Source: Planctomycetaceae bacterium
GTDB lineage: Bacteria; Planctomycetota; Planctomycetia; Planctomycetales; Planctomycetaceae
NCBI GenBank assembly: GCA_017795105.1
Contig: CP051247.1
Location: forward strand, 4,062,001 to 4,126,000
Length of the DNA: 64,000 nt
Direction: 5' to 3'
Below, piece after piece: positions 10,125 through 18,301 of the stretch (positions are counted from its first letter, which is position 1; every line of letters starts with the position of its first letter). The position numbers and the translations under genes are program-made. Under the pieces are notes generated by a model. The model saw only the letters and a program-made list of their open reading frames with translations, was not told the origin of the DNA and searched no databases.

Positions 10125-10949
10125 TTAGAACGGCCAGATCGTATCGAAGATTTTCGTTCCCCAGCGTCGGGCGACACTGGAGTAGACCCGCCCTTCCTGG
10201 CGTTTCTCAATATTCAGATTGGCGATGTGCTCACTCAGCACGGTGTTGTCTCGCTGGATGTCTTCGAACCGAACTTCGCCGTGCAGCGTATATTCCCACA
10301 GGTCATCGCTGGCGTTGATTCGCTTGCGGGCTTCGAGCACCAGGTTACCGTTCGGGCGAATGTCGACCACGGTCGCCGCGATGCGATACGTGATCCCTTC
10401 TGCATCCGTGACCTGACCAGTGTTCTGCAGACGTTCCTGCTGGTTGGCATCAATCGTCGGACTCGTCAGAGCCGAGTTCTCAAGTCGAAGGCCATCGTTC
10501 AACCGCACGAACTCCTTCAACTCCGCTTTCAACGTTGTCGTTCGCTGACGATTGAATCGCGAATTGAGCGTGACTTCCGACTTCTCACTCACGAGCACCG
10601 TGACAATATCGTTGACGTGAAACTGCCGCGGTTCCTCTTCCGGGATATAGATCAGCGAAAAGTCGCGAATCGAAGGAGGCGGTAGCGGCGGTGCGGCGTA
10701 GCCGTACATTGGAGCCCGTGGCGGCGCTGGCGCGGGAGGGCCCGGTTGCTGGGGATACTGTTGCTGGGGAGGCCGTTGCGGCGGCGCGTATCCCGGAGGA
10801 GCAGCGGGCGGCGGCGCCTGGTATTCGTTTCCTCGGTTATTGCCCTGGTACTGATCGAACGGAGATGGTCCCTGCGCAAACGCGAACGATCCGGGGCCCA
10901 AAAGGGCTCCGAATAACGCGAGAACGAGCAGGCGGTAAATTGACATCAT
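10125..10949 (-). CDS. flgH: Flagellar L-ring protein, with proline-rich insert
   Basis: FlgH builds the outer-membrane L ring. The C-terminal 170 residues are typical (DIVTVLVSEKSEVTLNSRF, NGNLVLEARKRIN, EYTLHGEVRFEDIQRDNTV, SVARRWGTKIFDTIWPF). Between the signal peptide and this domain lies a stretch of about 60 residues (roughly 30-90) dominated by Pro, Gln, Gly and Tyr, not normal for FlgH. The signal segment ends AFAQGP and contains no cysteine, so the lipobox found in most FlgH proteins is missing and lipid anchoring is not expected. Two adjacent ATG codons (10944-10949) are possible starts. It lies 36 bases after flgA. Confidence 0.92.
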   Translation of the reverse strand: MMSIYRLLVLALFGALLGPGSFAFAQGPSPFDQYQGNNRGNEYQAPPPAAPPGYAPPQRPPQQQYPQQPGPPAPAPPRAPMYGYAAPPLPPPSIRDFSLIYIPEEEPRQFHVNDIVTVLVSEKSEVTLNSRFNRQRTTTLKAELKEFVRLNDGLRLENSALTSPTIDANQQERLQNTGQVTDAEGITYRIAATVVDIRPNGNLVLEARKRINASDDLWEYTLHGEVRFEDIQRDNTVLSEHIANLNIEKRQEGRVYSSVARRWGTKIFDTIWPF

Positions 10950-10985
10950 TGCAGGATCCAGTTCTTGTGGCCGGAGCACTCCCGG

Positions 10986-12200
10986 TTAAGGAAGAACTGC
11001 AGGTTGATTGGCGAGAACATGCGGAGAAGTCGAAGGAGTGGCAACAGGCGGATGCCGTTGCGGCTGGCGTTTCATTTCAACACGAGTGGACGGAGCAACT
11101 CGCGGTGGAGCGCCCGTCCGTTCTTCATGGAGAATCAACTGAAGGCCGGATGACGGTGTCGCTGGCGATCTTTGCATACCCGTCTGCTGCACGGCTGGTG
11201 CGACTGCTTGCGGACTGGTCTCCATCGAAATCATCGCTTCGCGATATCCGGAAACGCGGGCCGTAATCCGTTCCGTGCTGTCGACCGGCGACAACGAAAT
11301 GAACTGCCCCATTGTGCCTTCTTCGAGAGCCTTGCAGTACCGCTTGACCGAGATCGATCCGACCGTCGCGGTGACCGAAACAATATCGTTGCGTCGGACC
11401 AGAGGCAGCAGTCGCACATCTTCCGGTTTGATCGGCGTCATCGCTCGCACGGTTCGTGTCGTTTCCGTGCCGACCACTTCGGCTGGATCGGCAAACCCGG
11501 CGGTTGCGGAATCGGCTTCAATCCACATCAGGTCGACATCGCGAATCACCTGTCCGCGCGGCAGTCCGTGTTTCAACGCCAGCACCTGCGGTTTCTGGCT
11601 GACGGTGCACGAAACCGGAAACTGAGACACAGTTCCATCGGTCTGCGTGAAGCTGATCGTGAACTGCTGCATGCCGGTCATCGATCCCTGACCGCCCGCG
11701 ACGGTCAGCGGCGAGTGAGTCGTCAACTCAGCTGGACAGTTTGTCTGGCTGGCTTCATGAATGGCGACTTGCACCGGGCCGGCGACTTGTCCGGTACGGG
11801 CGATGTAACTCGAAATTGCCGCGGAGATGTTGCTCAACACCCGTGGATTGACCCGCGTCGACACCGGAGCGGCAACCGGTTGAGGTTCAGCCTCCCGTGT
11901 GACGAGTGTCTCGGTCGATCCCGCGAACTGCAGACGAGTCTGGTCGATCCCGCGCAGAGCCAGCTCGCGACGCAGCGTATCAATCGTGATTCGCATCTCA
12001 CGGCCGGCGGCTGGAGCAGGACTGACAGTCACACCGCGGAACCGCTGCAGCGTGGCCTCATCGGCCTCACTGAGTTCGGCGATATCGCCCAGCGTGACCA
12101 GCGAGCCATCGATCGTGGCGGTCGGCTTCAGACGGACCGTGGTCGCCCACGCCGGCACGGCGAGACACCACAGGCAGAGGATGGAAAGAAGTGTCCGCAT
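10986..12200 (-). CDS. flgA: Flagellar P-ring assembly chaperone FlgA
   Basis: FlgA is a periplasmic chaperone for P-ring formation. The 404-residue product starts with a signal peptide (RTLLSILCLWCLAVPAWA), and residues 210-330 form the SAF/ChapFlgA domain (LKHGLPRGQVIRDVDLMWIE, then MTPIKPEDVRLLPLVRRND, VTATVGSISVKRYCKALEEG). The N-terminal half is longer than in E. coli (219 residues), and the last 70 residues are Pro/Gln/Thr-rich and likely disordered. Placement between flgG and flgH fits assembly of the rings they encode. Confidence 0.9.
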   Translation of the reverse strand: MRTLLSILCLWCLAVPAWATTVRLKPTATIDGSLVTLGDIAELSEADEATLQRFRGVTVSPAPAAGREMRITIDTLRRELALRGIDQTRLQFAGSTETLVTREAEPQPVAAPVSTRVNPRVLSNISAAISSYIARTGQVAGPVQVAIHEASQTNCPAELTTHSPLTVAGGQGSMTGMQQFTISFTQTDGTVSQFPVSCTVSQKPQVLALKHGLPRGQVIRDVDLMWIEADSATAGFADPAEVVGTETTRTVRAMTPIKPEDVRLLPLVRRNDIVSVTATVGSISVKRYCKALEEGTMGQFISLSPVDSTERITARVSGYREAMISMETSPQAVAPAVQQTGMQRSPATPSSGLQLILHEERTGAPPRVAPSTRVEMKRQPQRHPPVATPSTSPHVLANQPAVLP

Positions 12201-12268
12201 GAAACAACTCGGAGGTGGGAAGTTTGAAGGAGGAGCTTTCGGGGGCGATTCGGTATCGGCTTTACTTA

Positions 12269-13075
12269 CTAGAACCGTCGCAGGTTATTCACCAGCTGCA
12301 GCATCTGATCGCCCGCTTTCAGGGCTTCGCTGTTCAGTTCGACGGCTCGCTGAGTTTTGATGAGCTGGACCAGTTCCTGAACGGGTTCGACGTTGGAAGC
12401 TTCGAGGAATCCCTGCTGGAGCTCGCCGAAGCCTTCGGTTCCGGGGAATCCCTGAATCGCCGCCCCCGATGCATCCGAGGCGTAGTACAGGTTTTCGCCG
12501 CCCTGGATGAGTCCTTCCGGGTTGATGAACCGAGCCAGCTGGATTTGTCCGGCGTTGGTGAGTGTCGTGCTGCCCGCTTCCCGGTAAGACAGCTGGCCAT
12601 CGGCCGTGACCGTGATATCCGTTGCGTTCTGCGGGATGTTGATTGCCGGTTCGAGCAATCGTCCCAGGTTCGCCGACGACATCACCAGGTCGCCATTCGA
12701 GTTCTTGCTGAACGTGCCGGCTCGGGTGTAAGCGGTGACTCCGGTGGGATCGACGACCTGGAAGAAGCCTTCTCCCAGAATCGCGAAGTCGAGCGAGTTG
12801 CCAGTTTCCTGAGGCGACCCCGTGCGGAAGTCGACCTGAGTGGCCCGCAGGCTCGTTCCCAGCCCCACGGCGATGCCGGTCGGCGTTTCCGTTCCAGTGG
12901 CCGGGTTGATGACGCCGGGGAGCTTGAAGTGTTCGTAGAACAGATCTTCAAAGTCGGCTCGGCTGCGTTTGAAGCCGGTCGTGCTGGAGTTGGCCAGGTT
13001 GTTCGCAATCACGTCGAGCTGATAGAGGTTGGCCTCCATACCCGATGCGGCTGTGTTGAGTGTTCGCAAACTCAT
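12269..13075 (-). CDS. flgG: Flagellar basal-body rod protein FlgG (distal rod)
   Basis: The 268-residue protein has the rod/hook N-terminus (SLRTLNTAASGMEANLYQLD, VIANNLANSSTTGFKRSRAD) and the C-terminal partner helix (LVQLIKTQRAVELNSEALKA, DQMLQLVNNLRRF), with the DFAILGEGFFQVVDPTG segment of distal rod proteins. Length matches the E. coli protein (260). It is 51 bases downstream of flgF on the same strand. FlgG and FlgF are paralogues; this one is assigned as FlgG because of its length and the classical ANNLANSSTTGFK motif. Confidence 0.95.
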   Translation of the reverse strand: MSLRTLNTAASGMEANLYQLDVIANNLANSSTTGFKRSRADFEDLFYEHFKLPGVINPATGTETPTGIAVGLGTSLRATQVDFRTGSPQETGNSLDFAILGEGFFQVVDPTGVTAYTRAGTFSKNSNGDLVMSSANLGRLLEPAINIPQNATDITVTADGQLSYREAGSTTLTNAGQIQLARFINPEGLIQGGENLYYASDASGAAIQGFPGTEGFGELQQGFLEASNVEPVQELVQLIKTQRAVELNSEALKAGDQMLQLVNNLRRF

Positions 13076-13126
13076 TGATACCTCTTCGTTTCAGCGTTGT
13101 CAGAGACTCACACTATGGACAGGAAA

Positions 13127-13900
13127 CTACCGGCCACCGACGGCCTGCAGCAGCTGCCCGAGTGTGTGTTCCTGATGCTGAATCAAATTCATGTTCGCTT
13201 CGAAGGCCCGGGAGGTCTGAATCATCGAGAGCATTTCATGAACCGGTTTCACGGTCGACTGTTCCAGATACCCCTGACGGACGCGAAGGTCGGGCCCGGC
13301 CAGTCGCTGAGCCGATTCGGGAGCGACATACATGCTGTCGCCCTGCTTCTCCAGCTGATTCAAATCGTCGACCTGCATCAGTTCGAACTTCGCCAGCGGC
13401 AACGGCAATCCCGTCACCGGATCGACAGCGGAGATCGAACCGTCTTCCAGAATCTGCAGAGTCGAACCGGGCGGAACAATCACCGGCTCGCCGCGATCAT
13501 CGACCACTTCATAACCGGTGTCCGATTCCACGAGCCGCGAGTCGGCGTTCACGGTGAAGGTGCCGCGACGTGTCAGAAAGTCGTTCTGGCCGTCAGTCAC
13601 TTTGAAGAAGCCAGGACCGAGCAGTGCGACGTCGAGAGCCGCTCCGGTTTCCGCCAGTGGTCCCTGCGAGAAATCGGTGAAGGTGTCGACGGCGATTGCC
13701 GAGCCGGGATGCCCTTCCATGCCGGGAGGAATGTGTTCGGGGTGACCATCGATCTCGGCCTGCTGCTGGCGGACGGCGAAAATCGCCAGATCCCGCTTGA
13801 AGGTCGAGGTTCCGGCATTGGCGATGTTGTTCGACACCGTCTCCATCTTCAGAGCCTGAAGATCGGCTCCGACGGCAGATTGGTAAAGTCCGTACAACAT
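13127..13900 (-). CDS. flgF: Flagellar basal-body rod protein FlgF (proximal rod)
   Basis: The 257-residue rod protein begins LYGLYQSAVGADLQALKMET and SNNIANAGTSTFKRDLA, and ends VKPVHEMLSMIQTSRAFEAN. It is the first gene of the flagellar string, so the promoter should lie in 13901-14120, where I could not make out a convincing sigma-28 or sigma-70 box. The assignment as FlgF rather than a second FlgG is based on gene order (flgF-flgG) and the divergent N-terminus. Confidence 0.88.
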   Translation of the reverse strand: MLYGLYQSAVGADLQALKMETVSNNIANAGTSTFKRDLAIFAVRQQQAEIDGHPEHIPPGMEGHPGSAIAVDTFTDFSQGPLAETGAALDVALLGPGFFKVTDGQNDFLTRRGTFTVNADSRLVESDTGYEVVDDRGEPVIVPPGSTLQILEDGSISAVDPVTGLPLPLAKFELMQVDDLNQLEKQGDSMYVAPESAQRLAGPDLRVRQGYLEQSTVKPVHEMLSMIQTSRAFEANMNLIQHQEHTLGQLLQAVGGR

Positions 13901-14123
13901 GAGTCAATTCCCGAAAATGAAAGGTCCCTCTTCGAGATCGACCGTTTCAGCCTGCCTCTTGAGTAAAACCGTTAAAATCGGAACAACTCGCTCAAATCTC
14001 CCACCTTGCCTCAGCCCCCTGCCCCCAGTTTTGCTCGCTGAATCCTCGTCCTCTAGCCTCGAACGACAACCCATTCTCAGCTTCCTCGCCGCAAATGACG
14101 ATTTTCGTTAAAGCGACAGAAAG
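13901..14123. other. Spacer upstream of the flagellar gene string
   Basis: Non-coding stretch between flgF (transcribed leftward) and a hairpin repeat. It is somewhat AT-richer than the genes and should hold the flagellar promoter, but no clear -35/-10 pair is recognised. Confidence 0.4.
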
Positions 14124-14180
14124 GGATGGCACAGAGATTCATCTCTGTGTTGCGCAGCAACAGGAGGCTTGTCTTCAGCG
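14124..14180 (+). repeat. Two-hairpin intergenic repeat, CACAGAGAT type (half element)
   Basis: GGATGG is followed by a perfect hairpin CACAGAGAT/ATCTCTGTG (14130-14138, 14141-14149), then GTTGC-GCA-GCAAC, then AGGAGGCTTGTCTTCAGCG. It is the same element as at 10046-10101 with small changes in loop sequence. An open frame that seems to start inside this repeat (MAQRFISV...) is an artefact; the same peptide string arises from the copy at 32065. Confidence 0.85.
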
Positions 14181-14323
14181 GCAGGTTAACAATACCTGTA
14201 TGGCAGAGTGCTCGGATGCGACGTCAGAAAGCGACGCATCTGACCCTGAGTCTGAACAGTTCACAACTTCCCTTTCGTCAGGCAGTGCCTGACCTACACG
14301 ACTGCTTCAACGAGGAGCCAATC

Positions 14324-14971
14324 ATGCACAACGAGAACTGGTGGCAGGGCCTGCAGTTCCCGCTGGCGGCTTCTCTGGCGGGGCTGCTCTTCGCGGCTGT
14401 AACGCTGGCTCCGCTTTACGTTCGCAATGAGCGGATGCGACAGGCCTGTCACGAGCAGCAGTGGGAATTGCTCGATCTCGAATCGCAGAACCTGCAGCGG
14501 GCCCGGTTCATTGAAGCGGTCGCAAACGAGCCTCAGCTGATCGCCTGGCTCAATCGCGGGCAGCAGCCGGCCGAAGAAGCGGGACTGCAACAGATCCAGA
14601 TCCCCTACGACCTGGCCATCCACCCGGACGTCATGCTTCAGGCCGACGCCAGTGCCGAACCGCTCACGTTCCCCGATGCGGCTTCCCCCGAGCAGGCCGA
14701 ACCGACGCTGTTGCTGGAAACCGCCAGCCACATCGCCGACTCCCCACAGACCAGCCGCGGCCTGATGATCGCCGCCGTGCTGATCCTGATCTCCGGCACG
14801 GTCTCACTTCGCGGACTGGCACAAACAACAAAGACCGAAGTCACCGGCCGCCTCTGGAGCACGTTCCGCCGCCGCTACCTGCATCACGCCGCTCACAGAA
14901 AACCAAACCCGCCGCACGTCGGTCGCGTGAAAACAAAACCGAAAAAGAAAGCCGGCCGCTACACGGTGTAA
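14324..14971 (+). CDS. Hypothetical membrane protein
   Basis: A 215-residue protein of unknown function. It has a hydrophobic segment at residues 14-34 (ASLAGLLFAAVTLAPLYV), a predicted soluble and coiled-coil-prone middle (MRQACHEQQWELLDLESQNL), a second hydrophobic segment near residues 144-164 (GLMIAAVLILISGTVSLRGL) and a very basic C-terminal tail (VGRVKTKPKKKAGRYTV). The start at 14324 follows CGAGGAG and excludes 66 codons that read through a repeat element. It points away from the flagellar genes. The short N-terminal anchor plus coiled coil recalls FtsB/FtsL-like proteins, but I would not assign that. Confidence 0.7.
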   Translation: MHNENWWQGLQFPLAASLAGLLFAAVTLAPLYVRNERMRQACHEQQWELLDLESQNLQRARFIEAVANEPQLIAWLNRGQQPAEEAGLQQIQIPYDLAIHPDVMLQADASAEPLTFPDAASPEQAEPTLLLETASHIADSPQTSRGLMIAAVLILISGTVSLRGLAQTTKTEVTGRLWSTFRRRYLHHAAHRKPNPPHVGRVKTKPKKKAGRYTV

Positions 14972-14983
14972 GGCTTTTCGTAC

Positions 14984-15002
14984 CGGCGGCATCTTGCCGC
15001 CG
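14984..15002 (+). repeat. Inverted repeat, left end of a possible 980-bp cassette
   Basis: The hairpin CGGCGGCATCTTGCCGCCG is embedded in a longer sequence that recurs in inverted orientation at 15945-15963. Including flanks, about 28 of 30 bases match (CGTAxCGGCGG... to ...CCGCCGAATGxA). The two copies flank an orphan gene and a separate repeat. Confidence 0.7.
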
Positions 15003-15226
15003 AATGGACCTCGCCTGTTGTTCGATGCGGAACAGCACAAGGGACGTTCGATGCGGATACGACTTTACCTCTCTCGGCCAACAATATGAACGGCCAAGCA
15101 CGGATTGAGGTCCATCTGTTGGATATCCAACAGGTAGTGCCCGGGATTACTATCCGATCTGCGAAGAGTTACCTCGATTGGCGAATGCAAACTCATTGAT
15201 TACCGATTGATTGAAATGGCAACGTC

Positions 15227-15613
15227 ATGCAAGAAATCCTCAAGAGGTTGCTCGTAAGTCTGGAGAAAATAGGAGAACATCACGAGGAGTTGTTTGATTC
15301 CGAAGTCAGGGAGCGAATTGGGAATGCAATAATGGACGGATTCATTCGCAGACGCCCCGACAGTGAAGTCGATAACGATTTTGGATTGTTCTCGCCTGAG
15401 GCGAATGAAGCCGTACGGTCAGCAATTGTCGCATTTCTCTCGGAAGCAAATCGAGTATGTGAAGGAATTGAGTTCAACAGCTTTCACGACCGACTGAATG
15501 CCGTTCAGGATGCGGGGGTACGCACAAATGCCGGAAACGACTACGACGAGTTCTTCGGACATACACCACCTGAATTCTACGATGAAAACGGGAACGTCAT
15601 CCGGAAATACTGA
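15227..15613 (+). CDS. Hypothetical protein, small and acidic
   Basis: The 128-residue product is acidic and predicted mostly helical, with a C-terminal DEFFGHTPPEFYDENGNVIR segment. No family is recognised. The coding sequence is visibly richer in A and T than neighbouring genes (many AAA, AAT and GAA codons), which suggests a different origin. It lies inside a pair of inverted CGGCGGCATCTTGCCGCCG repeats (14984-15002 and 15945-15963). Size, acidity and isolation resemble orphan immunity proteins of polymorphic toxin systems, but no toxin gene is present and this is only a guess. The ATG at 15227 has no good ribosome binding site. Confidence 0.6.
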   Translation: MQEILKRLLVSLEKIGEHHEELFDSEVRERIGNAIMDGFIRRRPDSEVDNDFGLFSPEANEAVRSAIVAFLSEANRVCEGIEFNSFHDRLNAVQDAGVRTNAGNDYDEFFGHTPPEFYDENGNVIRKY

Positions 15614-15769
15614 ACGTGCGAAGTGATTCTACGATCCCCGCGGTGGCAACTTGAGTCGGCGACGCTTCTCAGCTTGTAGCTCGGAAAACGCAGGCGTATC
15701 CCAGCACATCGGACGTCCGATACGAATTCGATTCAGCCAGTTTAGTCACAATCGGAAAAGGGTGGCCCG

Positions 15770-15893
15770 TCCGCCGTAGCGGGCGGGTCGCGACAGCGAC
15801 AAGAGGCCGCACCATCCGCGTTTTGAACTGAAATCGTCCGGCCGCTGAAGAAGCATCGCACATGGCGCGGTCTCTTGTGACTTCGTCACCCGT
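15770..15893 (+). repeat. Two-hairpin intergenic repeat, CCCGTCCG type (right end damaged)
   Basis: The left end GGGTGGCCCGTCCGCC...GGGCGGG is followed by GTCGC-GACA-GCGAC and AAGAGGCCGC. The interior (TGAACTGAAATCGTCCGG) matches the elements at 26040-26193 and 20133-20234. The right part, TCTCTTGTGACTTCGTCACCCG, is present, but the terminal GGACGGGCCACCC is lost. It fills most of the 364-base spacer after the orphan gene. Confidence 0.8.
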
Positions 15894-15944
15894 CGAGGAG
15901 AGCCGTGCAAACACCCCCGCGTTGGAGAGCTGTCGTCGTTCATT

Positions 15945-15963
15945 CGGCGGCAAGATGCCGCCG
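15945..15963 (-). repeat. Inverted repeat, right end of a possible 980-bp cassette
   Basis: CGGCGGCAAGATGCCGCCG is the inverted copy of the repeat at 14984-15002, with matching flanks. It lies 15 bases from the end of the DUF1559-type gene. Confidence 0.7.
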
Positions 15964-15977
15964 CTACGAGGCGGAGA

Positions 15978-16694
15978 CTACCAGTCGTAGGGGACTTCTT
16001 CTCCGCCATCGATCGTCAACAGAGCACGGAGTAGTGTCGAATCGAATTGATCCGGATCTTCGATGAAGCGAACAGAGCCATCGGCCAGGATCAGATAGGC
16101 TTCCTTCAGATCGACCGGCTCCCCGTTGACCGTCAGGGACCCCTCTTCGGACAGGGTCGCGTCCACCGGATCGCGCCAGCGGACGCCCGTACTCCGAATC
16201 GCAATCGCCAGCAGCGTGTTCCTCGTTCCATCTTTGAAGTCCTTCATCGACCGCGTGCCGGATTCACTCCACGCCGTCTCTGGTCCCACGACGGCAAGGA
16301 CCTGATACCCCGCCATGTCCCGGAACCGATGCTCCTCAAAATACGCTTCGTTCTGAACGCTCGTGCTGGGTGACGACCAGTCATACGGGGGAAACAGATC
16401 AGGATCGTCCATGATGTCGGCCATGTAAGGCTCGATGAGCGTTCGCCAGGAGTGCATGGGATTCACGCGCTCGTCTCGAATCAAGGCCGGCGGAAACGAT
16501 CCGTGATCGTCGTGGTAGTTATGAAGAGCGTGGACAAGAGTCTTGGTCGAATTGTGGCGAACGTTTCGAAGCGCGAATACGGTGAATCGGGTGAGTCCAT
16601 AGACAAGCCCCGACACGACGACAATGATCAGGATGGCCCCCGCGACGAGGTCGGGTCGCGTAAGGCGAATTTTTGGTGACTGGGCTTCATCCAT
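15978..16694 (-). CDS. DUF1559-type protein
   Basis: A 238-residue protein with one N-terminal membrane span (residues 15-40, VAGAILIIVVVSGLVYGLTR). After the span comes an HNYHDDHGSFPPALI segment, and near the C-terminus AYLILADGSVRFIEDP; both are hallmarks of the DUF1559 proteins greatly expanded in Planctomycetota. Most members carry a type IV pilin-like GFTLxE cleavage site at the N-terminus, which is absent here, so this one is probably a membrane-anchored relative rather than a processed pseudopilin. It overlaps nothing and is 1 base away from the dehydrogenase gene upstream, so the two are likely cotranscribed. Function is unknown. Confidence 0.78.
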   Translation of the reverse strand: MDEAQSPKIRLTRPDLVAGAILIIVVVSGLVYGLTRFTVFALRNVRHNSTKTLVHALHNYHDDHGSFPPALIRDERVNPMHSWRTLIEPYMADIMDDPDLFPPYDWSSPSTSVQNEAYFEEHRFRDMAGYQVLAVVGPETAWSESGTRSMKDFKDGTRNTLLAIAIRSTGVRWRDPVDATLSEEGSLTVNGEPVDLKEAYLILADGSVRFIEDPDQFDSTLLRALLTIDGGEEVPYDW

Positions 16695-16695
16695 C

Positions 16696-17718
16696 TCAAC
16701 ACCACTCTTCCTTTGTCACCACATTCCTCAACTCTTCCCCGGCAACGAACCGTCGTACGTTCTCGAGCAATGTCGCGAGATGGCGCTGCGGTACTCGGGG
16801 GGATGCAGCTGCGGTATGCGGGGTGATGAGCACGTTCGGCATACGCCACAGGGGATGCGATTCCGGCAGAGGTTCGGTTTCGACGACGTCGAGGGCGGCC
16901 CCGGCGATGCGGTTCTGTTGCAGCGCCTCGGTGAGGGCGGCGAGGTCAACGATCGCACCTCGCCCGATGTTGATCAGGTAGCTGTCGGGACGCATGTGGG
17001 CGATCATCCCAGCGTCGAACAGTCCCTCCGAACTCGGCGTGTGCGGAGCAGCGATGACGACGAACTCCGAGGCGGACAACAACTCCGGGAGTTGGAAAAG
17101 CGGCCAGGCTTCTTCGATGATTCCCGGCACGCAGACCGGATGCGGATCGACGCCGAGGACTGTCATCCCGAACGCGGCTCCCCGGCGGGCAATCTCGGCT
17201 CCGATCGCTCCTACTCCGACGACACCCATCGTGCAGTCACTCAAATGCCGATGGACGCGATCGATTGGTGTTTCGACGCCAGGGGACGAAACGAAATCGG
17301 TCTTCGCATTCGCATCGCCCACCGGAGCCCAGCGTCGTTCCCGCTGGGCATCGCGATACAGATGCAGATTCCGGGCAAACATCAGGATGTAGCCGAGTAC
17401 ATGGTCGGCGATGACATCCGAAAACAGTCCCCGCATGTTGGTTAGAGTCGCCGGATGAGCAATCAGCTCCGGAAACAGATAGTGTTCCAGGCTGGCGGTC
17501 GGCGATTGAATCCAGCGAAGCTGCCGAGCCGCAGCGAGCAGTTCGCGAGTGATCTTGCCGTAAAAGGCGTCCGCATCGACGATTTCCGTTCGTGCCGAAT
17601 CCTGAGTTTCCGCGTTGATGACGGTGAGTTGGGGAGAGATCGCAGCGATTTTCCGCAGACGATCCGCATCGATCGCCGGGAAAATCAGCAATTTCAGTCG
17701 TTCGGCCGGCGTCGACAT
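16696..17718 (-). CDS. D-isomer-specific 2-hydroxyacid dehydrogenase family protein
   Basis: A 340-residue NAD(P)-dependent oxidoreductase. The Rossmann glycine motif is at GVVGVGAIGAEIARRGAAFG, and the three catalytic residues are seen in INIGRGAIVD (Arg), DVVETEPLP (Glu) and LITPHTAA (His). Substrate could be a 2-ketoacid such as glyoxylate, hydroxypyruvate or phosphoglycerate; the sequence does not decide. It is 1 base from the DUF1559-type gene and faces the universal stress gene across a 137-base divergent spacer. Confidence 0.9.
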   Translation of the reverse strand: MSTPAERLKLLIFPAIDADRLRKIAAISPQLTVINAETQDSARTEIVDADAFYGKITRELLAAARQLRWIQSPTASLEHYLFPELIAHPATLTNMRGLFSDVIADHVLGYILMFARNLHLYRDAQRERRWAPVGDANAKTDFVSSPGVETPIDRVHRHLSDCTMGVVGVGAIGAEIARRGAAFGMTVLGVDPHPVCVPGIIEEAWPLFQLPELLSASEFVVIAAPHTPSSEGLFDAGMIAHMRPDSYLINIGRGAIVDLAALTEALQQNRIAGAALDVVETEPLPESHPLWRMPNVLITPHTAAASPRVPQRHLATLLENVRRFVAGEELRNVVTKEEWC

Positions 17719-17759
17719 TACGGGCTGCCTTTCTGGATTTCAGCAAAAAGCGGGGCTCG

Positions 17760-17788
17760 TTGAACTGTTCTCATTGAAAAGTCATTAT
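17760..17788 (+). promoter_or_regulatory. Candidate sigma-70 promoter for the universal stress gene
   Basis: TTGAAC (17760-17765) and CATTAT (17783-17788) are separated by 17 bases and point toward the stress protein gene, which starts 67 bases downstream. Confidence 0.45.
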
Positions 17789-17855
17789 ACATCCGCAGAA
17801 TGATAGTGGGTTCCCCCGAGTCCCCTTGCCGCTCACCTGAGGAAAGATAACACCG

Positions 17856-18296
17856 ATGACGTGGCTTCCCAAGAAATCTGTGGTGGTGCCGATCGACTTC
17901 TCCGAGGAGTCGCGGCCCGCGATTGAAACGGCTCTGGAACTGGTCGCTCGTCCGGAGCACGTGCATGCGATCCATGTGATGTTTCCGCTCGATATCATCA
18001 GTCCCGGCGTTGCCTGGGGCGTGGTCGATGAAGCCGAGCGGGAAACGGTCACCAAAGAGCATACCGCCAAGTACATCGAAGAGCACAACTTTACCGGTGT
18101 GACGGTGTTGAATCGGGTCGGGGATCCCGGCACTGAGATTGCCGATTACGCGGCTGACATCAACGCGGATTTGATTATCATTCCTTCGCACGGATATCAC
18201 GGCATCAAGCGGGCTCTCCTCGGCTCGGTGGCCGAGCGGGTCATTCGCCATGCTCACTGTCCCGTGCTGGTCTTACGGCGTCACGACGCTGATTGA
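17856..18296 (+). CDS. Universal stress protein, UspA family
   Basis: A 146-residue single-domain Usp protein. It begins with the strand-helix KSVVVPIDFSEESRPAIETA and ends with the ATP-binding motif G-2x-G-9x-G-S (GYHGIKRALLGSVAERVI) and a final HCPVLVLR strand, so it is expected to bind ATP. Length is typical. The next gene begins 5 bases after its stop, suggesting cotranscription with the Gfo/Idh/MocA protein, although a functional link is not obvious. Confidence 0.92.
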   Translation: MTWLPKKSVVVPIDFSEESRPAIETALELVARPEHVHAIHVMFPLDIISPGVAWGVVDEAERETVTKEHTAKYIEEHNFTGVTVLNRVGDPGTEIADYAADINADLIIIPSHGYHGIKRALLGSVAERVIRHAHCPVLVLRRHDAD

Positions 18297-18301
18297 GTTG
18301 T

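Noticed and set aside
14126..14323. N-terminal extension of the membrane protein starting MAQRFISV
   Set aside because: The extension is translation of a hairpin repeat; the copy at 32065 gives nearly the same peptide in an unrelated place. The downstream ATG with CGAGGAG is the start.
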